A DNA stretch of 64,000 nucleotides from assembly GCF_036181745.1 (NCBI RefSeq), contig NZ_CP108080.1, positions 3,100,001 through 3,164,000 of the forward strand. Direction: 5' to 3'. Below the pieces are notes generated by a model. It did no database searches and had not been told where the DNA came from. It saw nothing but the letters and a program-made list of their open reading frames with translations. This DNA is from Streptomyces sp. NBC_00259 (GTDB taxonomy: Bacteria; Actinomycetota; Actinomycetes; Streptomycetales; Streptomycetaceae). Position numbers and translations under genes: made by a program. Positions 42,350-51,975 of this stretch are shown here, one piece after another; within the stretch, counting starts at the first letter, position 1; every line of letters starts with the position of its first letter.

Positions 42350-42425
42350 AGTTTCTCGCGGCGCACCCTCAGCGGGGTGCTCCAGGGACGATTCGGGGGC
42401 GCTCCAGGGGTGCTTCAGGGGTGCT

Positions 42426-43340
42426 TCAGACCAGGGAGAGGGCGATCCCGTCGAGGATGTCGTGCTCCGAGACGACGACCTCCTCGACCCCGGCGCGCTC
42501 CATGATCGCCAGCAGCACCAGGGCACCGGCGGTGATCACGTCCACCCGTCCCGGATGCATCACCGGGATCGCCGCGCGCTCGTCGTGCGTCGAGGCGAGC
42601 AGCCGCCGGGTGATCCCGGCGACCTGGTCGCGGGAGATCCGGGAGTGGTGGATGGCCTCGGAGTCGTACGCGTCGAGACCGAGCGCGATCCCGGCGACGG
42701 TGGTCACCGAGCCGGCCAGGCCGACCAGAGTGCTCGCCTCGCGGATCGGCACCGTCTCCTCGGCGAGGTCCAGCGCGGCCTCGACGTCCGCGCGGATCGC
42801 CGCGATCTCGTCCGACGACGGCGGATCCTGGCGGACGTGCCGCTCGGTCAGCCGTACGCAGCCGATGTCGACCGACCGGGCCGCCTCGACCTGCCCACGG
42901 CCGATGACGAACTCGGTCGAGCCGCCGCCGATGTCCACGACCAGCCGCTCCTCGTGGCCGGGCAGTTCCTTGGTGGCGCCGTTGAAGGAGAACTCGGCCT
43001 CCTGGTCCCCGCTGATCACCTCGGGCTCGACGCCGAGGATGCCGACCACGCCGTTCACGAAGTCGTCGCGGTTCTCGGCGTCCCGGGAGGCGGAGGTGGC
43101 CACGAAGCGGATCCTCTCCACACCGTGGGACTTCATGATCTCCGCGTACTCCCGGCAGGCGGCGAAGGTGCGCTCCAGCGCCTCGGGGGCGAGGCGGCCG
43201 GTGCGGTCGACGCCCTGACCGAGCCGGACGATGGTCATCCGCCGGTCCAGCTCCGTCAGTTCACCGGTGGACGGGTCGATGTCGGCGATCAGCAGACGGA
43301 TCGAGTTCGTACCGCAGTCGACGGCGGCGACCCGGGTCAC
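42426..43340 (-). CDS. Ppx/GppA-family phosphatase
   Basis: This 304-residue enzyme is of the exopolyphosphatase/pppGpp phosphatase family. The actin-like ATPase-type motifs are intact: AAVDCGTNSIRLLIAD (phosphate 1), VVDIGGGSTEFV (phosphate 2) and GLAGSVTTVAGI (adenosine). It lacks the C-terminal extension of E. coli GppA, so it is of the short actinobacterial type; these are exopolyphosphatases where tested. Its GTG start overlaps the DUF501 stop by 4 bp, and the two are co-translated. The genes lie in a conserved eno-ftsB-DUF501-ppx order. Confidence 0.9.
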   Translation of the reverse strand: MTRVAAVDCGTNSIRLLIADIDPSTGELTELDRRMTIVRLGQGVDRTGRLAPEALERTFAACREYAEIMKSHGVERIRFVATSASRDAENRDDFVNGVVGILGVEPEVISGDQEAEFSFNGATKELPGHEERLVVDIGGGSTEFVIGRGQVEAARSVDIGCVRLTERHVRQDPPSSDEIAAIRADVEAALDLAEETVPIREASTLVGLAGSVTTVAGIALGLDAYDSEAIHHSRISRDQVAGITRRLLASTHDERAAIPVMHPGRVDVITAGALVLLAIMERAGVEEVVVSEHDILDGIALSLV

Positions 43341-43915
43341 TGCTCGTCCCCCCGGACGTCGCCGGAGCCGCCGTCGGCACCGGACTCCCGCGTCCCGTCC
43401 GTCACCGGGCTCACACAGGGGCCCTTCGCCCACCACTCCGGCAGCATCGCGATCGCCTCGTCGCCCAGCGGGTTCACCCCGGGGCCGGCCGCCAGCGAGT
43501 GGCCGACCAGGACGTGCAGGCACTTCACCCGGTCCGGCATCCCGCCGGCGCTCGGGAAGCCCTTCAGCTCCTCGATCGCGTCACGGCGCGCGATGTAGTC
43601 CTCGTGCGCCGCCCGGTACGCCGCCGCCAGCTCGGGGTCGGCCGCCAGGCGCTCGGTCATCTCCTTCATGACGCCGTTCGCCTCCAGCGTGCCGATGGCC
43701 GAGGCCGCACGCGGGCACGTCAGGTAGTACAGCGTCGGGAACGGCGTACCGTCCTCCAGCCGCGGCGCCGTCTCCACCACGTCCGGATTGCCGCACGGGC
43801 AGCGGTGGGCGATCGCGCGCAGACCGCGCGGCGGGCGGCCGAGCTGCTCCTGGAACGCGGCGATGTCCGCCGCGGTGGGCGGGGTGTGCTCGGTGGTCGG
43901 CGGGGGCGTTTGCAT
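43337..43915 (-). CDS. DUF501-family protein
   Basis: This 192-residue soluble protein of the DUF501 family is conserved in actinobacteria between the FtsB-like and ppx genes. Cys residues in RCPCGNPDVV and LTCPRAASAIG may bind a metal or form a disulphide. The core YYLTCPR...EDYIARRDAIEELKGFPSAGGMPDRVKCLHVLVGHSLAAGPGVNPLGDEA is the most conserved region. ATG 43915 follows GAAGAGA. No activity is known to me. Confidence 0.9.
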   Translation of the reverse strand: MQTPPPTTEHTPPTAADIAAFQEQLGRPPRGLRAIAHRCPCGNPDVVETAPRLEDGTPFPTLYYLTCPRAASAIGTLEANGVMKEMTERLAADPELAAAYRAAHEDYIARRDAIEELKGFPSAGGMPDRVKCLHVLVGHSLAAGPGVNPLGDEAIAMLPEWWAKGPCVSPVTDGTRESGADGGSGDVRGDEQ

Positions 43916-43962
43916 GGATGTGTCTGTCTCTTCGTTCGGTCTGTGGCTTGGCCGGGGCTGGG

Positions 43963-44427
43963 CTAGCGGGGCGCGTCGGCCCGGTCGACACCGTCCCAGA
44001 CGTTCGAGTACCAGGGCCTGCTGACCCCGTCCTCGTCGGTCCGGGGCTTCTGGCCGGCCCGCGGATCGACCACGATGTAGCCGGTCTCGCCCGGCCTGAC
44101 CATGTGCAGGTGCTCGCGGGCCAGCCGCATGACGTACGCGTCGTCCCTCAGACGGGCCCTCTCGTCGCGCAGCCGTTCCACGCGCTCCCGGGCCGCGGCC
44201 GCGAGCCGCTCCTGCTCGGCGATCTCGTTCTGCTGCGACACGTACTGCCGCATCGGATACGCGAGCGCGACGATCATCGAGCAGACGACGAGCGCGAGGA
44301 AGGCCGCCCGGCCGGTGAGCCGCGAGCGCCGGGCCTGGCGACGGGTCTGCGAGCGGTAGACGCGGGCGGCGGTCTGCTCGCCGAGCAGCCGCAGCCTGGT
44401 CGCGGTGGAGAACCGGTCCCGGGCCAT
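43963..44427 (-). CDS. Septum formation initiator (FtsB/DivIC family)
   Basis: This is a 154-residue single-span protein. An Arg-rich cytoplasmic head (residues 1-38) is followed by a membrane helix (AAFLALVVCSMIVALAYPM), then a coiled coil (QNEIAEQERLAAAARERVERLRDERARLRDDAYVMRLAREHLHMVRPGE). The FtsB/DivIC motif YVMRLAREHLHMVRPGETGYIV is intact. It should act with FtsL and DivIB/FtsQ at the division site. It sits downstream of eno, its usual place in actinobacteria. Confidence 0.93.
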   Translation of the reverse strand: MARDRFSTATRLRLLGEQTAARVYRSQTRRQARRSRLTGRAAFLALVVCSMIVALAYPMRQYVSQQNEIAEQERLAAAARERVERLRDERARLRDDAYVMRLAREHLHMVRPGETGYIVVDPRAGQKPRTDEDGVSRPWYSNVWDGVDRADAPR

Positions 44428-44450
44428 GTGTGCGCCTCCCCATTACGTGC

Positions 44451-44493
44451 GTACGTCCCCGCACACGGTACGGGACCGCGTGCGGGGACGTAC
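44451..44493 (-). terminator. 14-bp perfect hairpin after enolase
   Basis: GTACGTCCCCGCAC at 44451 pairs exactly with its complement ending at 44493 across a 15-nt loop. It lies 20 bp after the eno stop and upstream of the ftsB-like gene, so it may attenuate rather than end transcription between them. Confidence 0.75.
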
Positions 44494-44513
44494 GTATCTA
44501 CCGGTGTGCGGGC

Positions 44514-45845
<1,332 letters not shown>

Positions 45846-45953
45846 TCAGTGCAGGGTCTCTTTGGCCTTGCGACAAGAGCCTAACCGCCCTACGGGCATC
45901 GGCCTGCCGCTGCCCGCCCCGTGGGACGAAAAAGGGGAACAAAGAGACAGAAA

Positions 45954-45995
45954 CCCCGGCCCGGCGCGTACGGGGGATGGCGCGCCGGGCCGGGG
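45954..45995 (-). terminator. 15-bp perfect hairpin after the first Rpf gene
   Basis: CCCCGGCCCGGCGCG pairs completely with the complement ending at 45995; the loop is 12 nt. On the minus strand it is followed by a U-rich run (TTTCTGTCTCTTTG). It is 26 bp beyond the Rpf gene stop and is among the most convincing intrinsic terminators in the window. Confidence 0.85.
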
Positions 45996-46021
45996 AGCCG
46001 GGGGACGGGGGTGCGGACCCG

Positions 46022-46684
46022 TCAGCTCAGGTGGAGCTTCTGGCCGGGGTGAATGACGTTCGCGTCCTCGACGATGTCCTTGTTCAGCGCGAACAGCTTC
46101 TGCCAGCCGCCCTTGACCTTCTCGGCCTCGGCGATCTTGCTGAGGGTGTCGCCGGCCTTGACCGTGTACTCGCCGTCGCCCTTCTTGACCGGGGCGGCGG
46201 GGCGCTCGGAGCGGGTGGTCGGGACCTCGGCGCGCTTCGGGGCGGGGGCCTTGGCCTTGGGCTCGGCCTTCGGGGCGGCCTTGGGGGCAGCCGGGGCGGC
46301 ACCGTTGTACGCGGCGTCGGACAGGCCCGTGCCGCAGTGCGGCCAGGCACCCTTGCCCTGGCCGTCGAGGACCTTCTCGGCTATCTCGATCTGCTGGGCC
46401 TTCGAGGCCTGGGCGGCGGTCTGGGCGTAGGCGGTGCCGCCGTACGCGGCCCAGGTGGAGGCCGAGAACTGCAGGCCGCCGTAGTAGCCGTTGCCGGTGT
46501 TGATCGACCAGTTGCCGCCGGACTCGCACTGGGCGACGGCGTCCCACTCGGAGGCGGTGGCGGCGGACGCGGTACCGGAAGCCATCAGCGGGGCGGCGAT
46601 GGCCGCACCGGTGACACCGGCGAGCGTGGCGATACGAGTGGCCTTGGACGGGCGACGGTGCTTGCCCTTGCCGGAAAGCAGCAT
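46022..46684 (-). CDS. rpfA: Resuscitation-promoting factor with LysM domain (RpfA-like)
   Basis: This 220-residue secreted muralytic enzyme has a signal peptide at residues 1-41 (cut near ASAATA) and an Rpf lysozyme-like domain at 42-118. The catalytic Glu E54 is in [24 protein letters not shown] Pro/Lys/Ala linker is followed by a C-terminal LysM at 173-220 ([17 protein letters not shown]...IHPGQKLHL) for peptidoglycan binding. It cleaves wall glycan to help spores leave dormancy. The SD GGAG lies in a stretch that can pair with the riboswitch end (CTCACC with GGTGAG). Confidence 0.93.
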   Translation of the reverse strand: MLLSGKGKHRRPSKATRIATLAGVTGAAIAAPLMASGTASAATASEWDAVAQCESGGNWSINTGNGYYGGLQFSASTWAAYGGTAYAQTAAQASKAQQIEIAEKVLDGQGKGAWPHCGTGLSDAAYNGAAPAAPKAAPKAEPKAKAPAPKRAEVPTTRSERPAAPVKKGDGEYTVKAGDTLSKIAEAEKVKGGWQKLFALNKDIVEDANVIHPGQKLHLS

Positions 46685-46701
46685 GGAACTTCTCCTCACC
46701 G

Positions 46702-46893
46702 ACGCCTGCGAGGTGAGCTGTCGGGTTCGGGCCATGTGAGTTGCCCGGCCGCGCGAGGTTCGCGCGGCTCCACCCCAAGCCGGTTCCGCCCCAAAGGGCG
46801 GGCCCGGCACTTACCTTGGGTCCCCCGCTCCTGCCTTCGGCGCTTGCGCGACGACTGTTCCCGGCGGCCGCCGGCAGGATTCGGCGTGCGGTC
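46702..46893 (-). ncRNA. ydaO/yuaA-type c-di-AMP riboswitch of the Rpf gene
   Basis: Read on the minus strand, the leader has the class hallmarks in order: GCCGAATCCTGCC near the 5' end, GCAGGAGCGGGGGACCCA and GGTAAGTGCC in the middle, CTTGGGGTGGAGCC, and the 3' block AACCCGACAGCTCACCTCG. The fold closes just before the SD. In S. coelicolor the rpfA leader is a known c-di-AMP riboswitch; the same arrangement here is seen by motif only. End points are approximate. Confidence 0.88.
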
Positions 46894-46921
46894 GTCGGGG
46901 CCCGCGTTGCGAGCGGTTCAG

Positions 46922-46970
46922 ACCGTAAACGCACTTCTCCCCGATGTTCAAAGTCGAACATCGGGGAGAA
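46922..46970 (-). promoter_or_regulatory. Promoter of rpfA overlapped by a 15-bp perfect inverted repeat
   Basis: On the minus strand a -35 TTGAAC (46951-46946) and a -10 TACGGT (46927-46922) are 18 bp apart, placing the start about 30 bp before the riboswitch. A perfect 15-bp inverted repeat (arms 46935-46949 and 46956-46970, 6-nt spacer) covers the -35. It could be the terminator of the upstream Rpf gene or a repressor site. Confidence 0.6.
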
Positions 46971-47108
46971 ACCACACCTATTTGACGCGGAGAGATGTCC
47001 GTTTTCGCAGGTGAGAGGCGCGATGACCGGAGTTGACCGACGAGACGCGCCAGTTGACATGAAGAGACTCATGTCTCACTTGCGCAGAACCGGACATAAG
47101 CGCCCGAA

Positions 47109-48053
47109 CTACTCCTTCAACTGCCCCTGCCCCAGGCCCAGATCGAGGCTCTGGCCAGGAAGGATGAGATCGGCGTCGGAGCCGACGACCTCCTGGTTCG
47201 CCTCATAGAGGGCGGGCCACCCGCCGGGCACCTCGTTCACGTCGGCGATCGACCACAGGTTGTCGCCGGGGCGGACGGTGTACTCATCTCCCGCGGCGAC
47301 GCCGTCTCGTGCCGATGCGTCATCTCGTGAGGCATGACGACCGGAATTACGGTCATTGCCCGAATTGCCCGCCTCGTCCTCATCGGCGGGGCCACCGCGG
47401 TGCTTTCCGGAGCCCGTGTCCGCGGCTGCGTCCTCGCCGCCCGAGGCATCCGCGCCCTTGCCGGAGCCTGCCGGGGCGGAAGGCTCGTCCGAGGTGTCCG
47501 CGGGCTTCTCGGCCGTCGGCGAACCGTTCGAGGCACCGGAACCGGACGAGGCTGGGGTGTCGGTGTCCGGCGCGGGCGTCGTGCCCGCCCCGTCGCCGAA
47601 GGAGGGGCTCTTCGTGCCACCGTTCTGCGGCGTGGCGGAGGCGTCCCCGCCGGCGGGCTCGGCGCCGCCCCCCAGGAGGCCGGTGACGAGACCGGTGATC
47701 TCCCCGCAGCTCGGCCAGGCGGAGTCGCCCTGGGCGGACAGCACCGCCTCGGCCACCGTGATCTGCTGGGCGCGGCTTGCGAGGTCGGCGCGCGGCGCGT
47801 AGGCCGTACCGCCGTACGCCTCCCAGGTCTCCTGGGACATCTGCAGGCCGCCGTAGTAACCGTTGCCGAGGTCGGCGCTCCACACACCGCCGCTCTCACA
47901 GTCGGCGACGCGGTCCCAGGTGGCGGAGTCCGCGGCGGAGGCGGCGCCTGCGCCGAGCAGCGGGATGGCGATGGCCGATCCGGTCACCCCTGCCGCGACG
48001 ATGAGAGCGGGGGCCTGACGAGGTCGGCGGTGTCGGCCGTTCCCGGAGCGCAT
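47109..48053 (-). CDS. Second Rpf/LysM protein with long acidic linker
   Basis: This 314-residue protein has a signal peptide at residues 1-40 and an Rpf domain with catalytic E53 in [24 protein letters not shown] long Gly/Ser/Asp/Glu-rich linker follows (about 115-260), then a C-terminal LysM (YTVRPGDNLWSIADVNEVPGGWPALYEAN...ILPGQSLDL). It is a paralogue of the downstream rpfA-like gene. The linker is much longer, which suggests a wall-spanning reach. The upstream 157 bp show no riboswitch motif. Confidence 0.92.
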   Translation of the reverse strand: MRSGNGRHRRPRQAPALIVAAGVTGSAIAIPLLGAGAASAADSATWDRVADCESGGVWSADLGNGYYGGLQMSQETWEAYGGTAYAPRADLASRAQQITVAEAVLSAQGDSAWPSCGEITGLVTGLLGGGAEPAGGDASATPQNGGTKSPSFGDGAGTTPAPDTDTPASSGSGASNGSPTAEKPADTSDEPSAPAGSGKGADASGGEDAAADTGSGKHRGGPADEDEAGNSGNDRNSGRHASRDDASARDGVAAGDEYTVRPGDNLWSIADVNEVPGGWPALYEANQEVVGSDADLILPGQSLDLGLGQGQLKE

Positions 48054-48210
48054 GCGGTGTGCCTTCCATGTGACAACAGAAAACCCACGGGTCCCACGAG
48101 TCTGCCGATTCAGCGAGGACCCCGAGTCGGGGTGAACGTAGCCCCACTCGAACGTCAGTCACAAGTCGGTGCAGCGGAGATCACGTGAAAGTCACAGTCC
48201 TGACGACTCG

Positions 48211-49467
48211 TCAGCTCTTGGTGGGGGTGAACTCAACGGGCAGAGTGCGCAATCCACGCATGATGAGCCCCCCGCGCCACCGCAAATCGGAAGGATCCAC
48301 CGCAAGCCGCAAGTCGGGCAATCTGGTGAGCAGGGTCGCGAGCGCGGTCTGTCCTTCGAGCCGCGCGAGCGGCGCGCCCAGGCAGTAGTGGATGCCGTGC
48401 CCGTACCCGAGGTGCTGGTTGTCCCGGCGGGACAGGTCGAGGGTGTCGGGGTCCGGGAAGCGGTCGGGGTCGCGGTCGGCGGCGGCGAGCACGACGAGGA
48501 CCGGATCGCCGGCGCCGATGTCCTGCCCGCCGAGCGTGAGCGGCTCGGTCGCGAACCGCCACGTGGCGAGCTCCACGGGCCCGTCGTAGCGCAGCAGCTC
48601 CTCGACCCCGGTTTCGAGCAGCCCGGTGTCGCCCGCGGCGAGGGACGACTGGAGACGGGCACGCTGCTCCGGATCGCGCAGCAGGGCGTAGGTGCCGTTG
48701 CCGATCAGGTTGACGGTGGTCTCGAAGCCGGCGAAGAGGAGGATGAAGGCCATCGCCGCGGCCTCGTTCTCCGTGAGGTGCTCGCCGTGGTCGCTGGCCC
48801 GGATGAGCCCGGAGATCAGGTCGTCCCCGGGGTCCTCCCGCTTACGGTGGATCAGCTCGGCGAGATAGCCGCGCATCTTCTTCACCGACCGCGCCACCCC
48901 GCCGCGCGGACCGCCCCCGTGACGGATCATCATCCCGGCCCAGTCGCGGAAGTCGTCCTGGTCCTCGGCGGGGACGCCGAGCATGTCGCAGATGGCGTAG
49001 ATGGGGAGCGGGAACGCGAACTCATGGATGAGGTCCGCGCTGCCCTTCGCGGCGAAGCCGTCGATGAGCCGGTCCGTCAGTTCCTGTACGCGCGGGGCGA
49101 ACTCGGCCACGCGGCGCGGCGTGAACGCCTTGGAGACGAGCCGGCGCAGCCGGGTGTGGTCGGGCGGATCGATGTTCAGCAGATGCGTCATCAGCTCCGC
49201 CTTGCGCTCGCCCGGGATGCCCGTCTTCCCCTTCGCGTGCGCGGGCTCGTCGTGATGCGCGGGATTCTTGCTCAGCCGCTGGTCCGCCAGCGCCTGCCGC
49301 GCGTCCGCGTACCGGGTCACCAGCCATGCCTCGACCCCGCTGGGGAGCCGGGTCCTGTGCACGGGCGCGTGCTCGCGGAGCCAGGCGTAGGCGGGGTACG
49401 GGTCGGTGGCGAACTCCCAGGTGAAGAGCTCGGGGGCGTCGGGGACGCCGGACGGCTGGTCGTGCAT
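48211..49467 (-). CDS. Cytochrome P450
   Basis: This 418-residue P450 binds heme through C362 in GYGHGIHYCLGAPLARLE, has the I-helix AGFETT and the ExxR motif in GVEELLRYDG. The HLTENEAAAMAFILLFAGFETT region is typical of bacterial CYP105/107-type oxygenases. Electron partners (ferredoxin, reductase) are not adjacent. The substrate is unknown; it could hydroxylate a natural product or a xenobiotic. The start is ATG 49467; the gene lies alone between rpf and the Uma2 gene. Confidence 0.93.
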   Translation of the reverse strand: MHDQPSGVPDAPELFTWEFATDPYPAYAWLREHAPVHRTRLPSGVEAWLVTRYADARQALADQRLSKNPAHHDEPAHAKGKTGIPGERKAELMTHLLNIDPPDHTRLRRLVSKAFTPRRVAEFAPRVQELTDRLIDGFAAKGSADLIHEFAFPLPIYAICDMLGVPAEDQDDFRDWAGMMIRHGGGPRGGVARSVKKMRGYLAELIHRKREDPGDDLISGLIRASDHGEHLTENEAAAMAFILLFAGFETTVNLIGNGTYALLRDPEQRARLQSSLAAGDTGLLETGVEELLRYDGPVELATWRFATEPLTLGGQDIGAGDPVLVVLAAADRDPDRFPDPDTLDLSRRDNQHLGYGHGIHYCLGAPLARLEGQTALATLLTRLPDLRLAVDPSDLRWRGGLIMRGLRTLPVEFTPTKS

Positions 49468-49578
49468 GGGTCGACGGTAGCGCCCGCCGCACCGACTCAC
49501 TCGTTCGGCGGACGGCTGCGCATTCCCCCTGGGAAGGCCGACCGTACGCGCCAGACTCCGTCGCATGGGAGCGCGCTG

Positions 49579-50208
49579 ATGAGTGCCGCAGCCGAAAACC
49601 GGAGGGACGACCAGGACGGCCGGGAGGAGCACTACGTGTTCCCGGTCCCGCCCCCGGGTGGGTGGACGGCGGACGACCTCGAGCGGATCAAGGGTCTCCC
49701 GCCGCACACCGAGCTGATCGACGGCGGACTGTTCTTCGCGAGCCCGCAGACGTTCTTCCATATGGCCGCGCTGCGGCTGCTGGAGAACGCGCTGGTGCGA
49801 CAGGCACCGGACGACCTCTACGTCGTCCGCGAGATGACGGCCAAGCTCGGCGAGCGCGACCGGCCGGAGCCCGATCTCATGGTGGTTCCCTGGAGCGCCC
49901 GCACGGGACCGGAGCAGACCTGGTACGCCCCGGCCGACATCCTGCTCGCCGTCAAGATCGTCTCGGACGAATCCGTGCAGCGCGACCGCGAGCTCAAGCC
50001 CCGCAAGTACTCGGCGGCCGGCATCCGGCACTTCTGGCGGGTCGAGAAGAACGACGGCCTGCCCGTGGTGTACGTCTACGAACTCGACCCCGCCACGAAC
50101 AGCTACGCCGTCACCGGCATCCACCACAACCGGCTCAAGGTCGACGTCCCGTACCCGATCGAGATCGACCTCACCGGTGTGGACCGGAGGCGAGGAGCCC
50201 GGGACTGA
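49579..50208 (+). CDS. Uma2-family (DUF820) PD-(D/E)XK-type protein
   Basis: This is a 209-residue protein of the Uma2 family. The domain begins with PHTELIDGGLFFASPQTFFHMAALRLL; the restriction-like core is visible as EPDLMVVPW, LLAVKIVSDESVQRDRELKPRKYSAAGIRHFWRVEK and a C-terminal strand. The family's catalytic D and E/K residues are in the PDLMVV and KI/EK segments. These proteins are expanded in Streptomyces and cyanobacteria; nuclease activity is predicted, not demonstrated here. Confidence 0.88.
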   Translation: MSAAAENRRDDQDGREEHYVFPVPPPGGWTADDLERIKGLPPHTELIDGGLFFASPQTFFHMAALRLLENALVRQAPDDLYVVREMTAKLGERDRPEPDLMVVPWSARTGPEQTWYAPADILLAVKIVSDESVQRDRELKPRKYSAAGIRHFWRVEKNDGLPVVYVYELDPATNSYAVTGIHHNRLKVDVPYPIEIDLTGVDRRRGARD

Positions 50209-50220
50209 CGGGACCGCTCG

Positions 50221-51210
50221 TCAGGCGCCGTTCGTCGCCGTCTCCGCCGCGCGGATCGCGTCCCGGTAGGCGCGGGCCGCCGCGCGCAGCGCGGTCTCCG
50301 GGTCGTGGCCCTCGGCCTCCGCCCGGACGGCCATGGTGAGCAGTTCGTAGCCGATGCCGTGGTCGTCGCCGGCGGACGGCAGCTCCACGTCCAGACCCGC
50401 CGTACGGACCCGGCTCGCCAGCTTCGCGGCCAGGGCGAGGCCGGGCTGACCGAGCGGGATGCCGTCGGTCACGGAGTCGCGCTGCTTCTCCACGGCCTTC
50501 GTGCGGAGCCAGTGGGCCTTGACGTCCTCGGGGGTCTCGGCGTCGGCGTCACCGAACACGTGCGGATGGCGGTGGATGAGCTTGTCGACGATCGTGCCGG
50601 CCACGTCGTCGATCGAGAACGGCTCCTCCGCGTCCTCCTGTGCGATGCGCGCGTGGAAGACGACCTGCAGCAGGACGTCGCCGAGCTCCTCGCGCAGCTC
50701 GTCATGGTCGCCGTCCTCGATGGCCTCGACGAGTTCGTACGCCTCCTCGATGCCGTACTTGGCGAGGCCCTTGTGGGTCTGCTGCGAGGACCACGGGCAC
50801 TCGCGGCGGATCCGGTCCATGACCTGGACGAGGTCGAGGAGCCGGGCGCCGGGCAGATCGTACGAGCCGGGGAGCAGCTCCAGGTCGGGCATCTGCACCC
50901 GGCCGGAGCCGGCCATGCGCGCCAGGCCGTCGGTGAGGGCCCGGTCGCCCTCGCCGGTCGCGAGGACCACGACCGTCCGGCCGCCGGCGCAGGCGTCGAC
51001 GAGCTCCTGGGCGGTGGGCGCGGCGATCTCCACGCCGACACCGGCCTCCCTCAGATACGGCAGCTGGGGATGAGCACCGTCCCCGCACAGCACCCGGTCG
51101 GCGGCGTGCAGCGTCTGCCACGCGGGCCAGGACAGCAGCCCGGGTGCGACGCGATGGCTTGCGGTGAGCAGGACGATACGGCCGGGCTCGACGGGCGCTT
51201 CAGCATTCAC
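50221..51210 (-). CDS. mazG: MazG-family nucleoside triphosphate pyrophosphohydrolase
   Basis: This 329-residue protein starts at GTG 51210. The C-terminal half is a MazG domain: LLDLVQVMDRIRRECPWSSQQTHKGLAKYGIEEAYELVEAIEDGDHDELREELGDVLLQVVFHARI, with the metal-binding E-E-x-x-E and E-x-x-D residues. The N-terminal 120 residues are a degenerate tetrapyrrole-methylase-like region (GRIVLLTASHRVAPGLLSWPAW...), as in other actinobacterial MazG proteins. It hydrolyses non-canonical NTPs. It follows the SurA-like gene by 30 bp, so the two form an operon. Confidence 0.9.
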   Translation of the reverse strand: MNAEAPVEPGRIVLLTASHRVAPGLLSWPAWQTLHAADRVLCGDGAHPQLPYLREAGVGVEIAAPTAQELVDACAGGRTVVVLATGEGDRALTDGLARMAGSGRVQMPDLELLPGSYDLPGARLLDLVQVMDRIRRECPWSSQQTHKGLAKYGIEEAYELVEAIEDGDHDELREELGDVLLQVVFHARIAQEDAEEPFSIDDVAGTIVDKLIHRHPHVFGDADAETPEDVKAHWLRTKAVEKQRDSVTDGIPLGQPGLALAAKLASRVRTAGLDVELPSAGDDHGIGYELLTMAVRAEAEGHDPETALRAAARAYRDAIRAAETATNGA

Positions 51211-51240
51211 CCCTCGACCTTACGTCGGCCTCGGTATCGC

Positions 51241-51894
51241 TCAGGCCCCGGCCGGGACGGCCTCCGGCTGCTTGGTGACCTGGGTGATCCACGGGGCCTT
51301 GTAGTCCCCGAGCTGGATCTTCGCGTCGTCCCAGGTGCCGTAGCGCGGGTTCACGTCGATGTCGAGCTCCTTCGACGCGGCGGTGAGCGCGTCGTTGACC
51401 TTCTGCAGGCCCTGCGGGGTGCTGAGGTCGGCGCCGAGCGCCCGGGCCAGCTCGGTCAGCATGACCTGCTCACGCACGGTCTCGTCGATCTGGTCCGGTG
51501 CGACCCCGCGCTGCTGCAGCAGCATCGCGGCGAGCTGCTCCTCCCCGCCGTACTGCTGGGCCGCGGCCGCCCGGGCGTCCTGGACCTCCTTGCGGGAGAC
51601 GCTGATCCCGGCCTTCTCCGCGGCCTGCTCCAGCACCCGGCCGAAGATCATGCCGTGCAGCTTGGCCCGGCCCAGCTGCCCGGTGTCCTTGATCAGCTGC
51701 GCCGACTGGGGCGACGCCTCCTGGGCCGCCCGTACGTCCTCCACGTCGGCCTGGAGCGCGGACACCTCGATCCGGTCCCCGCCGACGACGGCTGCGGCGC
51801 CTGGGTGCGCCTCGCTCCCGCAGGCGGCGAGCAGGGGCGCCGCGGCGACGAGCGCGGCGGAGAGGGCGAGCGCGGTGCGACGGCGGCGGTGCAA
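51241..51894 (-). CDS. SurA N-terminal-domain lipoprotein
   Basis: This 217-residue protein starts at TTG 51894 with GGGAGG 4 nt upstream; an alternative TTG is at 51930. It has an Arg-rich head, a signal helix and a lipobox LLAACG, so it is an outside-facing lipoprotein. The body follows the SurA/PrsA chaperone N-terminal fold (IEVSALQADVEDVRAAQEA, RVLEQAAEKAGISVSRKEVQDARAAAAQ). It has no PPIase domain. It is upstream of mazG. A role as a secreted-protein chaperone is inferred from the fold. Confidence 0.8.
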   Translation of the reverse strand: MHRRRRTALALSAALVAAAPLLAACGSEAHPGAAAVVGGDRIEVSALQADVEDVRAAQEASPQSAQLIKDTGQLGRAKLHGMIFGRVLEQAAEKAGISVSRKEVQDARAAAAQQYGGEEQLAAMLLQQRGVAPDQIDETVREQVMLTELARALGADLSTPQGLQKVNDALTAASKELDIDVNPRYGTWDDAKIQLGDYKAPWITQVTKQPEAVPAGA

Positions 51895-51975
51895 AGGGGC
51901 CTCCCGGCGTGATTGTGCTTCGCTGCACAAAGCCTTGCGATGATCGATGGTAGGCAGTCGACGTGGCGCAGGCCA

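Larger units (their letters stand above)
42014..42425. other. Gene-free 412 bp upstream of ndh
   Basis: This is the leader and promoter region of ndh. It holds two Rex-like operators, listed separately, and a 7-bp G/C hairpin at 42028-42044 (ACCCCCC/GGGGGGT, loop TCA) that starts 15 bp from the ndh ATG. Near 42380-42428 the DNA has degenerate direct repeats of CAGGGGTGCTT that run into the end of the Ppx gene. Confidence 0.6.
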
